This document shows, in pieces, positions 30,009 to 39,880 of a stretch of DNA of 64,000 nt (its first letter is position 1; each line of letters starts with the position of its first letter). The notes beneath the pieces are model-generated. The model ran no database searches. It saw nothing but the letters and a program-made list of their open reading frames with translations, and was not told the origin of the DNA. A program made the translations under genes and the position numbers. This DNA is from Rhodobacteraceae bacterium UBA6213 (GTDB lineage Bacteria > Pseudomonadota > Alphaproteobacteria > Rhodobacterales > Rhodobacteraceae). The DNA is taken from positions 373,632 to 437,631 of the forward strand of contig DISJ01000008.1 of NCBI GenBank assembly GCA_002421605.1, given 5' to 3'.

Positions 30009-30037
30009 CCGATATTGCTGGTTCTTGTTAGAGTCAA
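30009..30037 (-). promoter_or_regulatory. Predicted hemA promoter
   Basis: On the minus strand TTGACT (-35, complement of 30032-30037) and TATCGG (-10, complement of 30009-30014) are 17 bases apart. Transcription would start near 30002, about 34 bases before the hemA ATG. No clear FnrL or PpsR/CrtJ site was seen beside it. Confidence 0.45.
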
Positions 30038-30083
30038 ATGCGCCAATTTGGAACCCGAAAAATCTAGTCAGTATAAAGTGGCG

Positions 30084-30257
30084 CATCCAGAACCGCGTCG
30101 CCTTTGGTGCACATACGTTGCGGCGGCACCCATGCGCCAGACCATGACGCAAATCAAATACAACTTTTTGTGACATCTCAGCCAAGGTTTTGACCATGCC
30201 CGAAGCGGCAAACTTGGCACCTTATCGCGGAGTGCGCCGCCCCTTGGCGGGCTTTTT
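30084..30257 (+). ncRNA. Candidate small RNA divergent from hemA
   Basis: The 483-base gap between hemA and the LysM gene has no convincing protein gene on the plus strand. It does hold a plus-strand promoter-like pair, TTGGAA (30048-30053) and TATAAA (30072-30077) with an 18-base spacer, and an intrinsic terminator at 30234-30257. A transcript of about 170 bases would result. This is inference from signals only; no RNA family was recognised. Confidence 0.28.
30234..30257 (+). terminator. Orphan intrinsic terminator on the plus strand
   Basis: CCGCC (30237-30241) pairs with GGCGG (30246-30250), extended by GC/GC at the base with one bulged G, and is followed by TTTTT (30253-30257). No plus-strand coding gene lies upstream of it, so it marks the end of an unannotated short transcript or is a relic. 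Confidence 0.55.
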
Positions 30258-30406
30258 CAATGCCTTGCACCCCAGCAAACCGCACAAACACAACGCGATG
30301 CGGCCATGCCCAGATTTGCGAAATTCATCGCGCACCAACTTTGCGACACCGCGCGCATTTATGCGGTGCCCCGAACGGATCTAGTGCTGCCCTGTCGGGT
30401 AAATAT

Positions 30407-30436
30407 GAGGGGCGCAGAGTTCCTTCTGTGCCCCTC
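30407..30436 (-). terminator. Strong hairpin after the LysM gene
   Basis: GAGGGGCGCAGA (30407-30418) pairs with TCTGTGCCCCTC (30425-30436) over 12 bp with one wobble. On the minus strand it begins 15 bases after the LysM gene stop and is followed by ATATTT, a weak U-tract. Likely 3' end of that transcript. Confidence 0.55.
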
Positions 30437-30451
30437 AATCGATTATTCCGA

Positions 30452-32299
30452 TCAGTTTGGAATAGTGAATACCTGCCCCGGATAAATCAGATCCGGGTCA
30501 CGGATCTGGTTGCGGTTAGCCTCGAACAGTTTCACATAAAGTATGCCCTCGCCGTAGAACCGCGTCGATATGCCCCAAAGCGTATTGCCTTTTTGCACGG
30601 TGACCACCTGCACCCCGGGTTGCGCCGGGTCGGCACTTGAAGCAGCCTCGGCCGCTAGCGCCGCGGCGAGAACTTCTGGCGCCTCGCGTTTGAGCGGCGA
30701 TTCGGCGCGCGCGGTCACCTTGCCCGCCGCGTCGATCACATCAACGCGCAGCGTGTAGATGCCCGGCGCCACATCGTCGAGCACCAGCCGCCATTGCCCA
30801 AGATCACCCACCGGCGCAGTCGCGCGTTCGGCATTGTCGAGATAGGCGCGCACAAAGCCTTCGCCAGCGCCGCGGCCCGCCACAACAACCGCGCCTTCGG
30901 CGTTGTAGCTGATAGAGTCGATGATGAAGGCTTCCGGCAGCCCGGGCGTCGCGGGGGCGGGCTCCAATACGCGGATACCGCCGGCATCCGCCAAAAGCGC
31001 GCGTGGCGGCGCAGGCTCGGGCGTGGCGACGTCAGGTGCCCCGGTTGGGGCGGCGTTCGCCATTGGCGCGGCCGGCGCGTCAGCAGATTCGGCGGAAGCG
31101 GCGCTGCTCGTGGCGGGCGCAGGGGGCATAGCCGTGGCATCGTTGGTGGCGACCTGCTCGCCGCTTGTCACAGCGCTCAAGGTGCCATCCGCTTGGGTCT
31201 GGGGCGGCATTGGGGCGGCGTCAGATGCGCCGATGACAGCCGTTGCATCGGCTGTTGCATCGGCTGTTGCATCGGCTGTTGCATCGGCTGTTGCGACCAC
31301 CCTCGGCGGCTCTACAGGCAGCACCAAGCTCGGCGTCAAAATTACCGCCTGCTCCGACCCGATTACCCGGCCATCCGCCATCGACATCGATAGCGTCAGT
31401 GTGCGCGGCGCCTCGGAGGGTGGCAGCGTGAAGATCGCCACGAATTGCCCGCGCGATGTGGTAAGCGCCTGCGCTGCTGCGATCCCATCAACTAGAACCG
31501 ATACGCCAAGCCCGGCCATAGCTTGCCCGGCCACGACAACCGAACCGTCGGGTGCAGCGCGCACAGTATCAAAGCTCGGTGCAACAACCACCTCCGGCGG
31601 CGCCACGGCGACGCTTGTGCTGGCCTCGCCCGAGGGCGCAACCGGCCCTGGAGACGTCGCAACTGCGCCAGGCACCGCGGGGGCCATTGGCACGTCAGCA
31701 GGTGGGGGCGCGTCGGCGGATGGGGTCGTGTCAGCGGGTGGGGGCGCGTCGGCGGATGGGGTCGTGTCAGCGGGTGGGGCAGCGTCAACAGGCGCGGTCA
31801 AGTCAACAGGCGCGGTCGCGTCGGCGGGTGGGGCAGCGTCAACAGGCGCGGTCATCTCGGCAGCCGGGGTTGCGTCTGCGGTTGGGGTCGCGTCGGCGGC
31901 AGCAGGCGATGGAGTGTCGGTCGCCATTGGGGTTTCGCCGGCAGTTGTCGTTTCGGCCGTGGCCACCGCCATCGGCTCGCCCGCCGCCGGAGCTTGCGTG
32001 TTTGCGGCGGTATTGCCATCAGCCTCTGGCGCGCCGCCCGTGGCAGCCGGTGTCTGTGGCGCTGCGGGTGGCACGGTTGGCGCGATCGTATCGCTAGCCT
32101 GCGCGGCAGGCGTATCTACCCCGACTGAAGGTGCGGGCGCGGGTTCGGGGCGGCTTAGCACCCAACCGCCGAACCCGAGCACGACCACCACAATTGCCGC
32201 CGCGGCGCCAAGCAACACGCCTCGACTACTGGGGGCGGTGGTTGACGCGCCTGCCGCCGCAACCGGCGTTTCGCCGTCACCCGTATTGCCCTCGCTCAT
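30452..32299 (-). CDS. LysM-domain membrane-anchored protein with Ala/Pro/Thr repeat region
   Basis: 615-residue protein. A short cytoplasmic N-terminus is followed by one membrane segment (about 28-48, [20 protein letters not shown]), a long low-complexity periplasmic region (about 50-220) dominated by Ala, Pro, Asp and Thr, two Ig-like stretches (about 230-320 and 470-560), and a C-terminal LysM domain containing [16 protein letters not shown] and [13 protein letters not shown], which binds peptidoglycan. A second four-residue repeat (TADA) interrupts the region between the Ig-like parts. Likely an inner-membrane to cell-wall tether; the exact role is unknown. Repeat length is expected to vary between strains. 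Confidence 0.88.
   Translation of the reverse strand: MSEGNTGDGETPVAAAGASTTAPSSRGVLLGAAAAIVVVVLGFGGWVLSRPEPAPAPSVGVDTPAAQASDTIAPTVPPAAPQTPAATGGAPEADGNTAANTQAPAAGEPMAVATAETTTAGETPMATDTPSPAAADATPTADATPAAEMTAPVDAAPPADATAPVDLTAPVDAAPPADTTPSADAPPPADTTPSADAPPPADVPMAPAVPGAVATSPGPVAPSGEASTSVAVAPPEVVVAPSFDTVRAAPDGSVVVAGQAMAGLGVSVLVDGIAAAQALTTSRGQFVAIFTLPPSEAPRTLTLSMSMADGRVIGSEQAVILTPSLVLPVEPPRVVATADATADATADATADATAVIGASDAAPMPPQTQADGTLSAVTSGEQVATNDATAMPPAPATSSAASAESADAPAAPMANAAPTGAPDVATPEPAPPRALLADAGGIRVLEPAPATPGLPEAFIIDSISYNAEGAVVVAGRGAGEGFVRAYLDNAERATAPVGDLGQWRLVLDDVAPGIYTLRVDVIDAAGKVTARAESPLKREAPEVLAAALAAEAASSADPAQPGVQVVTVQKGNTLWGISTRFYGEGILYVKLFEANRNQIRDPDLIYPGQVFTIPN
31242..31294. repeat. 12-bp tandem repeat, 4.4 copies, inside LysM gene
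   Basis: GTTGCATCGGCT is repeated perfectly four times from 31242 to 31289, with a partial fifth copy. The period is a multiple of three, so copy-number change would add or remove TADA units without a frameshift. Confidence 0.95.
31702..31773. repeat. 36-bp perfect tandem duplication inside LysM gene
   Basis: Two identical 36-base units at 31702-31737 and 31738-31773, followed by diverged copies to about 31860. They encode repeats of the type [12 protein letters not shown] and [12 protein letters not shown]. The period is again a multiple of three. Confidence 0.92.
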
Positions 32300-32443
32300 G
32301 CCAGCCCCCGCTTTCGTTTACGACACACCGCCGCAATTGCTTGAGCCTCTGTAGCAAGCTCGTTACGAAGGCTCAAGAAATGCCGATGCCGCAGGCCCTG
32401 ACAGCCAGTGCGCGCGATATTGTGGCAACGCAAAGGAAGCCAG

Positions 32444-33001
32444 ATGCCCCTGCCCCACCCCTCGGTCTGTATTTATTGTGGCGCGCGATCGGGGCTTCGT
32501 CCCGCCTACGCCGCCGCGGCGCAGGCCACGGGAGCGATGTTTGCGGCGCGCGGCTGGCGGCTGGTCTATGGCGCTGGCGACGTGGGGCTGATGGGCGAGG
32601 TTGCGCGCGCCGCCATCAGCGCGGGCGGCGCTACCTTTGGGGTGATCCCGCAGCATCTGGTTCTGCGCGAAGTTGGTAAGCGCGATCTAAGCACCTTCGT
32701 CGTCACAGAAGATATGCATGAGCGCAAGAAGGTCATGTACATGAACTCGGATGCAATCGTGGTGCTTCCGGGCGGCGCGGGCTCGCTTGACGAGATGTTC
32801 GAGGTGTTGACCTGGCGCCAGCTTGGTCTGCACACCAAACCAATTTTGCTGCTCGATATCGACGGTTACTGGCAGCCGCTTGCAGCACTTTTGCGCCATC
32901 TTGTCGGCGAAGGTTTTGCGGAACCCAGCCTTCTTGAGCTTGCAGAGTTGGTGCCAGATGTCGCAAGCCTCGAAACCCGCCTCGCCACCGCCTTTAGCTA
33001 A
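32444..33001 (+). CDS. LOG family protein (TIGR00730), cytokinin riboside 5'-monophosphate phosphoribohydrolase type
   Basis: 185-residue Rossmann-fold protein of the LOG family, which removes ribose 5-phosphate from nucleoside monophosphates. It opens SVCIYCGARSG and has YGAGDVGLMG and the active-site motif PGGAGSLDEMFE (family form PGGxGTxxE, here with Ser for Thr). The ATG at 32444 was chosen because AAGGAAG precedes it at good spacing. The bacterial role is probably nucleotide salvage or housecleaning; real cytokinin production cannot be inferred. It converges with preA. Confidence 0.9.
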   Translation: MPLPHPSVCIYCGARSGLRPAYAAAAQATGAMFAARGWRLVYGAGDVGLMGEVARAAISAGGATFGVIPQHLVLREVGKRDLSTFVVTEDMHERKKVMYMNSDAIVVLPGGAGSLDEMFEVLTWRQLGLHTKPILLLDIDGYWQPLAALLRHLVGEGFAEPSLLELAELVPDVASLETRLATAFS

Positions 33002-33097
33002 TGCGCAACCGGGCGTAGGCGCGCGCCTTGGCCCTTGAGCATTTTCTCCATACCAAAATAGCCCCGTAAGGTGCGGGGGCCGCGCCCCCGCGACTCG

Positions 33098-34396
33098 TCA
33101 TTCGGCAGCGCTGACGCTGGGGTTGTTGGGGTGCGTCGTCCAGTTGGCATAGGGTGCCACGGGCTTGCCGGTGCGCTTGTCCACCTCGCCCGGCGCAAGT
33201 TCGCGCATGGTGATGCAGTTTTCGACGGGGCAAACATCGACGCAGAGATTGCAGGCCACGCATTCCTCTTCCTTGATGGTGAACACCCGCTCTGCACTCA
33301 TATCAATTGCTTGGTGGCTGGTGTCTTCACAAGCCGCATAGCAGCGCCCGCACTTGATGCAATCGTCCTGGTTGATCACGGCCTTGGTGACGTAGTTCAG
33401 GTTCAGGTATTGCCAGTCCGTCACATTCGGCACCGCGCGCCTGACCAGATCAGGAAGCGCCATGTTCTTTCCATCAAGGTATTGCGACAGCCCCGAAATC
33501 ATCTCTTCGACGATCTTGAAACCGTAGGTCATCACCGCCGTGCAGACCTGAACATTGCCCGCGCCAAGCGCCATGAACTCTGCCGCGTCGCGCCAGGTGG
33601 TAACACCACCGATGCCCGAAATCGGCAGGTTGCGGGTTTCGGGGTTTCGCGCGATCTCGGCCACCATGTTCAGCGAGATCGGCTTGACCGCGGGGCCACA
33701 ATAGCCGCCGTGCGTGCCCTTGCCGTCAAGCGTTGGCTCGGGCGCGAACAGGTCCAGATCGACCGAGGTGATCGAGTTGATCGTATTGATCAGGCTGACC
33801 GCGTCGGCACCTCCCCGTAGCGCCGCCTCGGCTGGTTTGCGGATGTCGGCGATATTGGGGGTCAACTTCACGATCACCGGCATGCGGGTGTTTTCCTTGC
33901 ACCAGCGGGTGACCATTTCGATGTATTCAGGCACCTGCCCCACCGCCGAACCCATGCCGCGTTCGGCCATGCCATGTGGGCAGCCAAAGTTGAGCTCGAT
34001 CCCGTCAGCCTCGGTTTCTTCGACCCGCTTCAGAATCGCTTTCCACGCGTCTTCGGTGCAGGGCACCATCAGGCTGACCACCAGCGCGCGGTCTTTCCAG
34101 TCGCGTTTGACCTGCTTGATTTCGCGCAAGTTCACCTCGAGCGGGCGATCAGTGATCAACTCAATGTTGTTCAGCCCCAGAAGGCGGCGGTCAGCGCCCC
34201 AAACGGCACCGTAGCGCGGGCCGTTGACGTTGACGACCGGCGGCCCATCTTCGCCAAGCGTTTTCCACACCACACCGCCCCAACCCGCCTTGTAGGCGCG
34301 CACGACGTTGTAGGCCTTGTCGGTCGGCGGCGCCGAGGCGAGCCAGAACGGATTGGGCGATTTGATGCCCACGAAAGAGGTGCTCAGATCGGCCAT
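33098..34396 (-). CDS. preA: NAD-dependent dihydropyrimidine dehydrogenase, catalytic subunit
   Basis: FMN/iron-sulfur subunit that reduces uracil and thymine to dihydropyrimidines. The 432-residue protein has a dihydroorotate-dehydrogenase-like barrel (about 1-310), with LNFGCPHGMAERGMGSAVGQ and ISGIGGVTTWRDA, and a C-terminal ferredoxin module with two 4Fe-4S motifs, CIKCGRCYAAC and CVACNLCVDVCPVENC. It starts one base after the stop of preT, so the two are cotranscribed. Dihydropyrimidinase and beta-ureidopropionase are not in the window. Confidence 0.96.
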   Translation of the reverse strand: MADLSTSFVGIKSPNPFWLASAPPTDKAYNVVRAYKAGWGGVVWKTLGEDGPPVVNVNGPRYGAVWGADRRLLGLNNIELITDRPLEVNLREIKQVKRDWKDRALVVSLMVPCTEDAWKAILKRVEETEADGIELNFGCPHGMAERGMGSAVGQVPEYIEMVTRWCKENTRMPVIVKLTPNIADIRKPAEAALRGGADAVSLINTINSITSVDLDLFAPEPTLDGKGTHGGYCGPAVKPISLNMVAEIARNPETRNLPISGIGGVTTWRDAAEFMALGAGNVQVCTAVMTYGFKIVEEMISGLSQYLDGKNMALPDLVRRAVPNVTDWQYLNLNYVTKAVINQDDCIKCGRCYAACEDTSHQAIDMSAERVFTIKEEECVACNLCVDVCPVENCITMRELAPGEVDKRTGKPVAPYANWTTHPNNPSVSAAE

Positions 34397-34397
34397 T

Positions 34398-35735
34398 TCA
34401 TGCCCCCATCAGGCTAGCGTGAATATCCATTGCCGCGTCGCGCCCTTCGGCCACCGCGGTCACGGTCAGATCGTCGCCACCGGCGGCACAGTCACCCCCT
34501 GCCCAGACATTGGGCAAGCTGGTGCGGCCCGGCCCCGTCACCGCGATCTTGCGCCCGTCGAGCGTAAGCCCCGAGGGCGTTTCGCCAAGCGCCTGACCGA
34601 TCGCCGTGAACAGTTGGTCGGTTTTCAATCGGAAAGTCTGGCTGGTCACTTCTAGACCCTTGGCGCCTGGCGTGGTGTAGGCAAACTCTACCTCGCGCAC
34701 CGCGCCCGCGCCGTGAATGGCAACCGGGGTGGCGTTGGTGATGATCTTCACACCCGACGCGGTGGCGTGGTCTTGCTCATGCCGACTTGCGGGCATTTGC
34801 GCGAGATCGCGGCGATAGACGATGGTGGCGGTTTCTGCGCCAAGCAGCTTGGCCTGCACCGCCGCATCAACTGCGGTCATACCGCCGCCGATCACCACCA
34901 CATCGCGCCCGACAGGCAGGCGCGCAAGGTCGCTGGCCTGGCGCACCTCGCGGATGAAATCGGTGGCGGGCAACACTTGATCCAGTTGCTCGCCCGCAAT
35001 GCCAAGCGCATTGACCCCAGCAAGGCCCATGCCCAGAAACACCGCATCATGCGCGGCGCGCAAATCGTCAAGGTTGCCATCGCGCCCCAGCGCCCAGCCG
35101 TGCACCACGCTGATGCCGCCGATCTGCATCAGCCAAGCAACCTCGCTTTGCGCAAACCCGTCCGGCACCTTGTAGGCGGCCAGCCCGTATTCGTTCAGCC
35201 CGCCCGCCTTGGGCTTGGCGTCATAAAGCGCGACCGTGTGACCAAACATCGCAAGCCTGTGCGCCGCGGCCAGACCCGCAGGGCCAGCGCCAACCACAGC
35301 AACCTTGCGCCCGGAGGCTGGGGCGCGCGTGAAGGGGTGAGTGTTGGCGGCCATCAGCGTGTCTGTGGCAAAACGCTGCAGCGCGCCGATTTCGACCGGC
35401 TTGCCTTCGGCCGTCTCGCGCACGCAAGACCCTTCGCACAGGTTTTCGGTCGGGCACACGCGCGCGCAGGTGCCGCCAAGGATGTTTTGCGCGAAAATCG
35501 TGCGCGCCGCCGCCTCGGTGGTACCCGTGGAGATCTGGCGGATGAACAACGGAATGTCGATGGCGGTCGGACAGGCCGTCACGCAAGGCGCATCATAGCA
35601 GAAATAACAGCGATCTGCTGCCACCCGCGCCTCGTGTACGCCAAGCGGTGGCGCCATGTCGGCAAAATTGGCGGCAAGCTGGCCCGTGTCGAGCCGCCCG
35701 GCGACGACGCCGGGTGTAAGCGGAGTGTTGGTCAA
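34398..35735 (-). CDS. preT: NAD-dependent dihydropyrimidine dehydrogenase, electron-input subunit
   Basis: 445-residue GltD-like flavoprotein that passes electrons from NADH to PreA. The N-terminal cysteine-rich domain (about 30-130) has CYFCYDAPCVTACPTAID and GTCARVCPTENLCEGSCVRE for two 4Fe-4S clusters. FAD and NAD Rossmann motifs follow (VVGAGPAGLAAAHRLA and VIGGGMTAVDAA). First gene of the preTA unit. A palindrome resembling the RutR operator lies 52 bases upstream, which would link expression to pyrimidine supply. It is divergent from accB. Confidence 0.95.
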   Translation of the reverse strand: MTNTPLTPGVVAGRLDTGQLAANFADMAPPLGVHEARVAADRCYFCYDAPCVTACPTAIDIPLFIRQISTGTTEAAARTIFAQNILGGTCARVCPTENLCEGSCVRETAEGKPVEIGALQRFATDTLMAANTHPFTRAPASGRKVAVVGAGPAGLAAAHRLAMFGHTVALYDAKPKAGGLNEYGLAAYKVPDGFAQSEVAWLMQIGGISVVHGWALGRDGNLDDLRAAHDAVFLGMGLAGVNALGIAGEQLDQVLPATDFIREVRQASDLARLPVGRDVVVIGGGMTAVDAAVQAKLLGAETATIVYRRDLAQMPASRHEQDHATASGVKIITNATPVAIHGAGAVREVEFAYTTPGAKGLEVTSQTFRLKTDQLFTAIGQALGETPSGLTLDGRKIAVTGPGRTSLPNVWAGGDCAAGGDDLTVTAVAEGRDAAMDIHASLMGA

Positions 35736-35787
35736 GGTGGCCTCCCTGAATGGCCTTGTTTTGTGTAGGCTGACACAGCAATTTTAT

Positions 35788-35803
35788 TTTATCAAATGGT
35801 AAA
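35788..35803 (-). promoter_or_regulatory. RutR-like palindrome upstream of preT
   Basis: TTTATCAAATGGTAAA agrees at 11 of 14 defined positions with the RutR consensus TTGACCA-NN-TGGTCAA, and RutR is the established uracil-sensing regulator of pyrimidine catabolism. The surrounding sequence is unusually AT-rich for this genome, and a TAAAAT -10-like element overlaps it on the minus strand. Confidence 0.5.
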
Positions 35804-36008
35804 ATACGCTGCAGTGCGGCACGCGCATGCCTGCCTGCTGGCGCAGCGTTCTCAAGGTAGGCTGCTGCAAAATGCGTCAACTTGCGCTTTCCCTAACGGA
35901 AAACTGACTGCTTTCCCTGTCTGGATCGCTAGCGTATAAACCAGCCGATAGTGGCGGCGGCGCGCCGCGGGGGCGTAGGCGCCCCGCAACCGGACCTCTG
36001 AGGACCCC

Positions 36009-36491
36009 ATGAGCAAACACACCCATGACGACGATGTGGCTTTCATCCAGGCGCTGGCCGAATTGCTGAACAAGAACGAGCTGACCGAGCTTTCGGTGAT
36101 GCGCGAATACGGCGAGGATGACAGCCTCGAAGTGCGCGTGGTCAAACAGGTGCAAGTAATTTCCGCAGCACCGCAACCCGTCAGCTACGCCGCTGCACCC
36201 GCGGCTTCGGGCCCAGCACCCGCAGCAATTGTTGCCAGTGAAGACCCCGCAGGCCATCCGGGTGCGGTGCCTTCACCGATGGTGGGTACGGTTTATCTTT
36301 CTGCCGAACCGGGCGCTGACCCCTTCGTAACGGTAGGCAGCCAGGTGAAAGAGGGCCAGACCCTGCTGATCATCGAGGCGATGAAGACCATGAACCACAT
36401 CGCCGCGCCGCGTGCAGGCACAGTGAAACGAATTCTGGTAGAAAACGGCACTCCGGCCGAATACGGCACGCCCCTGATGATTGTCGAGTGA
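36009..36491 (+). CDS. accB: Acetyl-CoA carboxylase biotin carboxyl carrier protein
   Basis: BCCP subunit that carries carboxybiotin in fatty-acid synthesis. The 160-residue protein has an N-terminal helical region, an Ala/Pro hinge (about 60-85) and a C-terminal biotinyl domain with the biotinylated lysine in [10 protein letters not shown]. It is followed seven bases later by accC, its natural partner. GAGGA lies close upstream of the ATG at 36009. Confidence 0.97.
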   Translation: MSKHTHDDDVAFIQALAELLNKNELTELSVMREYGEDDSLEVRVVKQVQVISAAPQPVSYAAAPAASGPAPAAIVASEDPAGHPGAVPSPMVGTVYLSAEPGADPFVTVGSQVKEGQTLLIIEAMKTMNHIAAPRAGTVKRILVENGTPAEYGTPLMIVE

Positions 36492-36498
36492 GGCACCC

Positions 36499-37845
<1,347 letters not shown>

Positions 37846-37991
37846 AGGCGCGGCGCGGCGGCGCCGGGCTTTTTGGCACAGGTCTCGATCGCACCAAGGC
37901 AATCGAAACCCATGGTTTGCTCCCGCCAGAAATCTGCGCCACTATGGCGCAAATTCACCGTACGCCGACGCCCCGACAAGCAATCCGCCAG

Positions 37992-38639
37992 ATGAGCAAG
38001 ACCACGCACGCCCTGACCCCTGAGATGCTGCTTGGCGGTTACGCAAGCGGCATATTTCCGATGGCGATGAGCCGTGATGCGCATGAACTGCATTGGTTCG
38101 ATCCGCCGCGGCGCGGGGTCATGCCCCTCGACGGGCTGCATATTTCCCATTCTTTGCGCAAACGTATTCGCCGTTGGGATTACCTTGTGCGGATCAATTC
38201 AGCCTTTGGCGAAGTGGTGCGCGCCTGCGCCGAGCGTCCGGAAACCTGGATCAACGACGAATTGGTCGAAATCTATCAAAGCCTGCATGACGCAGGTCAC
38301 GCGCATTCGATGGAAATCTGGCAGGATGGCGCGCTTGCGGGGGGCATATTTGGCATAGCACTGGGCGGCGCCTTCTTTGGCGAAAGCATGTTTTCGCGCC
38401 GCCGTGATGGGTCAAAACTGGCGATGGTCTGGCTGGTGGATCGCTTGCGCCGCGCCGGTTTCACACTTTTTGACACACAGTACCTGACCTCGCATCTGGC
38501 CAGCCTCGGCGGGGTCGAAATTCCCCGCGCGCGCTACATTGAACAATTGCAAAAGGCGCTTCTAACACCCGCCGACTTCACCGCACCGCCGCCCGTAACG
38601 CCTCAGTTGATCTTGCAGCGCAAAAGCCAGACGTCGTAG
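37992..38639 (+). CDS. aat: Leucyl/phenylalanyl-tRNA--protein transferase
   Basis: Adds Leu or Phe to the N-terminus of proteins with basic N-ends, marking them for ClpS/ClpAP degradation (N-degron pathway). The 215-residue protein has LLGGYASGIFPMAMS, WFDPPRRGVMPL, GGIFGIALGGAFFGESMFS and FDTQYLTSHLASLGG, all family hallmarks. The ATG at 37992 was preferred; the frame is open 25 codons further but without homology. The 3' end overlaps the convergent DUF2155 gene by 37 bases. Confidence 0.95.
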   Translation: MSKTTHALTPEMLLGGYASGIFPMAMSRDAHELHWFDPPRRGVMPLDGLHISHSLRKRIRRWDYLVRINSAFGEVVRACAERPETWINDELVEIYQSLHDAGHAHSMEIWQDGALAGGIFGIALGGAFFGESMFSRRRDGSKLAMVWLVDRLRRAGFTLFDTQYLTSHLASLGGVEIPRARYIEQLQKALLTPADFTAPPPVTPQLILQRKSQTS

Positions 38640-38959
38640 CGCGAGTCATCCATCGCCGACAATGCGGGGCTATCAGAGATCATCCAGCCGTTGAACTTTT
38701 CGACCGCCGAGGTGGTGTCGATGATGACCAGCCGCGCATAAGCCTTTGATGTAGGGTCTTCGGGCGGATAGCGGCATTCGGCCAATGTGATCGAAAGCCG
38801 CCGATAGACGGCGGTTTCACCCGCAGCCAATTCGATATCGGTGGTTAGGCCCGAAATCCGGTCCAATGCGCGCAACACCGCACCGGGTGCCGCTGTAACC
38901 TCTTGCGCCAACGCGGCACCGGGAAGCAGAAGGGCAAGGGCAAGCGCCGCGCGAATCAT
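38603..38959 (-). CDS. DUF2155 domain periplasmic protein
   Basis: 118-residue protein with a clear signal peptide (AALALALLLPGAALAQ) and a DUF2155 domain (about 25-118), including LDRISGLTTDIELAAGE, CRYPPEDPTSKAYARLVI and FNGWMISDSPALSAM. The function is unknown; the family is confined mostly to alphaproteobacteria. Its start overlaps the mlaD stop (ATGA), so it belongs to the NDUFA12-mlaD-DUF2155 unit. Because of the 37-base overlap with aat, their transcripts would be antisense to each other at the 3' ends. Confidence 0.9.
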   Translation of the reverse strand: MIRAALALALLLPGAALAQEVTAAPGAVLRALDRISGLTTDIELAAGETAVYRRLSITLAECRYPPEDPTSKAYARLVIIDTTSAVEKFNGWMISDSPALSAMDDSRYDVWLLRCKIN

Positions 38960-39417
38960 GGGGTTGTCGCTTCCGCGCCGCCGCCTGAGACGAACTTGAG
39001 CAACAGATTGATCAGGCTGACCGCGCCCTGCGTATCTTCAATCACCGCGCCTGCGGCAAGGTCATCAAGGCTGCCGCCCGGCATCACCTCAACAAAGGCA
39101 CCGCCCAAAAGCCCTTCTGCGGCGATCAGCATGGCGCTGTCAGCGGGCAAAACCACGCCCTCGTTCAGCGTGATCTTGGCATCGGCAAAAAAGCTTACCG
39201 GGTTCAGCGAAAGAGATGTGACAGAGCCGACCTTGACCCCGGCAAGGCGCACGTCGCTGCCCACGGTGATCCCTTCGACGGAGCGGAACGAAGCTTCTAC
39301 CTCATAGCCGCCACTTTTGAACGCGAGGCTTGATCCCTGCGCGGCCCAGACAAAAAAGCCGACCGCGATCGCAAGGACCGCAGCACCCGCCAGAACTTCT
39401 GCGCGGTTCTCGGCCAT
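38956..39417 (-). CDS. mlaD: MlaD-type phospholipid-binding protein (MCE domain)
   Basis: 153-residue protein with one N-terminal membrane anchor (about 6-28, EVLAGAAVLAIAVGFFVWAA) and a single MCE domain (YEVEASFRSVEGITVGSDVRLAGVKVG) that forms hexameric lipid-shuttling rings in the Mla system, which moves phospholipid between membranes. MlaE and MlaF are not adjacent. I chose the ATG at 39417 (GGAA upstream); an ATG at 39435 would add six residues. It is between the NDUFA12 and DUF2155 genes. Confidence 0.9.
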   Translation of the reverse strand: MAENRAEVLAGAAVLAIAVGFFVWAAQGSSLAFKSGGYEVEASFRSVEGITVGSDVRLAGVKVGSVTSLSLNPVSFFADAKITLNEGVVLPADSAMLIAAEGLLGGAFVEVMPGGSLDDLAAGAVIEDTQGAVSLINLLLKFVSGGGAEATTP

Positions 39418-39419
39418 GC

Positions 39420-39794
39420 TTATTCCGGTTGCCATGCCTCGTAGTCGCGCCGCTCAACGGGTGCGGCGCGGCGCAGCGAGCCTGCGGGCAAATAGGCCCC
39501 GGCGGTGCCCGAAAGGTTGGATTGGTGCGGCAATTCCCACGCTTTGCGCGGCATTTCTGCCTCGGATGGGGCTTCTTTGTAGGTGTGGTGAAGCCAGCCG
39601 TTCCAATCGGCAGGAATACGCGACGGCTCGCAAACACCGTTGTAGATCACCCAGCGGCGTTTGTCGTCGCGCGTACGGTAATAGATGTTGCCCTGATCGT
39701 CCTTGCCCACAACCTGGCCCTTGCGCCAAGTGTAGAACTGGGTGCCGATGGTCTGGCTGTTCCACCAGGTCAGAAGCCGGAGCAGGAATTTCAT
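39420..39794 (-). CDS. NDUFA12-family NADH:ubiquinone oxidoreductase accessory protein
   Basis: 124-residue homologue of the mitochondrial complex I accessory subunit NDUFA12 (B17.2), which stabilises the peripheral arm of the alphaproteobacterial enzyme. Conserved parts are [30 protein letters not shown] and [12 protein letters not shown]. The ATG at 39794 follows a good GGAGGA; an upstream ATG in frame adds 17 residues without homology. It starts the unit with mlaD and DUF2155; the nuo operon is not in the window. Confidence 0.93.
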   Translation of the reverse strand: MKFLLRLLTWWNSQTIGTQFYTWRKGQVVGKDDQGNIYYRTRDDKRRWVIYNGVCEPSRIPADWNGWLHHTYKEAPSEAEMPRKAWELPHQSNLSGTAGAYLPAGSLRRAAPVERRDYEAWQPE

Positions 39795-39880
39795 GGCTCG
39801 TTCCTCCGCGTATGCCGTCAGTGCGCCCGATATGAACCATGCCATTGCGAAGGTCCAGAGGCAAGAACGCCGCGCCCGCT

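Noticed and set aside
30023..30037. TTGTTAGAGTCAA near hemA as a possible FNR-type site
   Set aside because: The half-sites are one base too close (13 instead of 14) and match TTGAT/ATCAA poorly. It overlaps the predicted -35 element, which explains it better.
31242..31294. Tandem repeat as part of a CRISPR array
   Set aside because: There are no spacers; units are contiguous, in frame and inside a coding region.
30921..32354. A 477-codon open frame opposite the LysM gene
   Set aside because: Made of Gly/Ala/Ser repeats that mirror the low-complexity part of the LysM gene. The LysM domain on the minus strand is real, so this is a shadow.
33073..33091. Perfect 8-bp GC hairpin (GCGGGGGC/GCCCCCGC) between the LOG gene and preA as a terminator
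   Set aside because: No T-run follows on either strand, so evidence for termination is too weak to list it as a feature.
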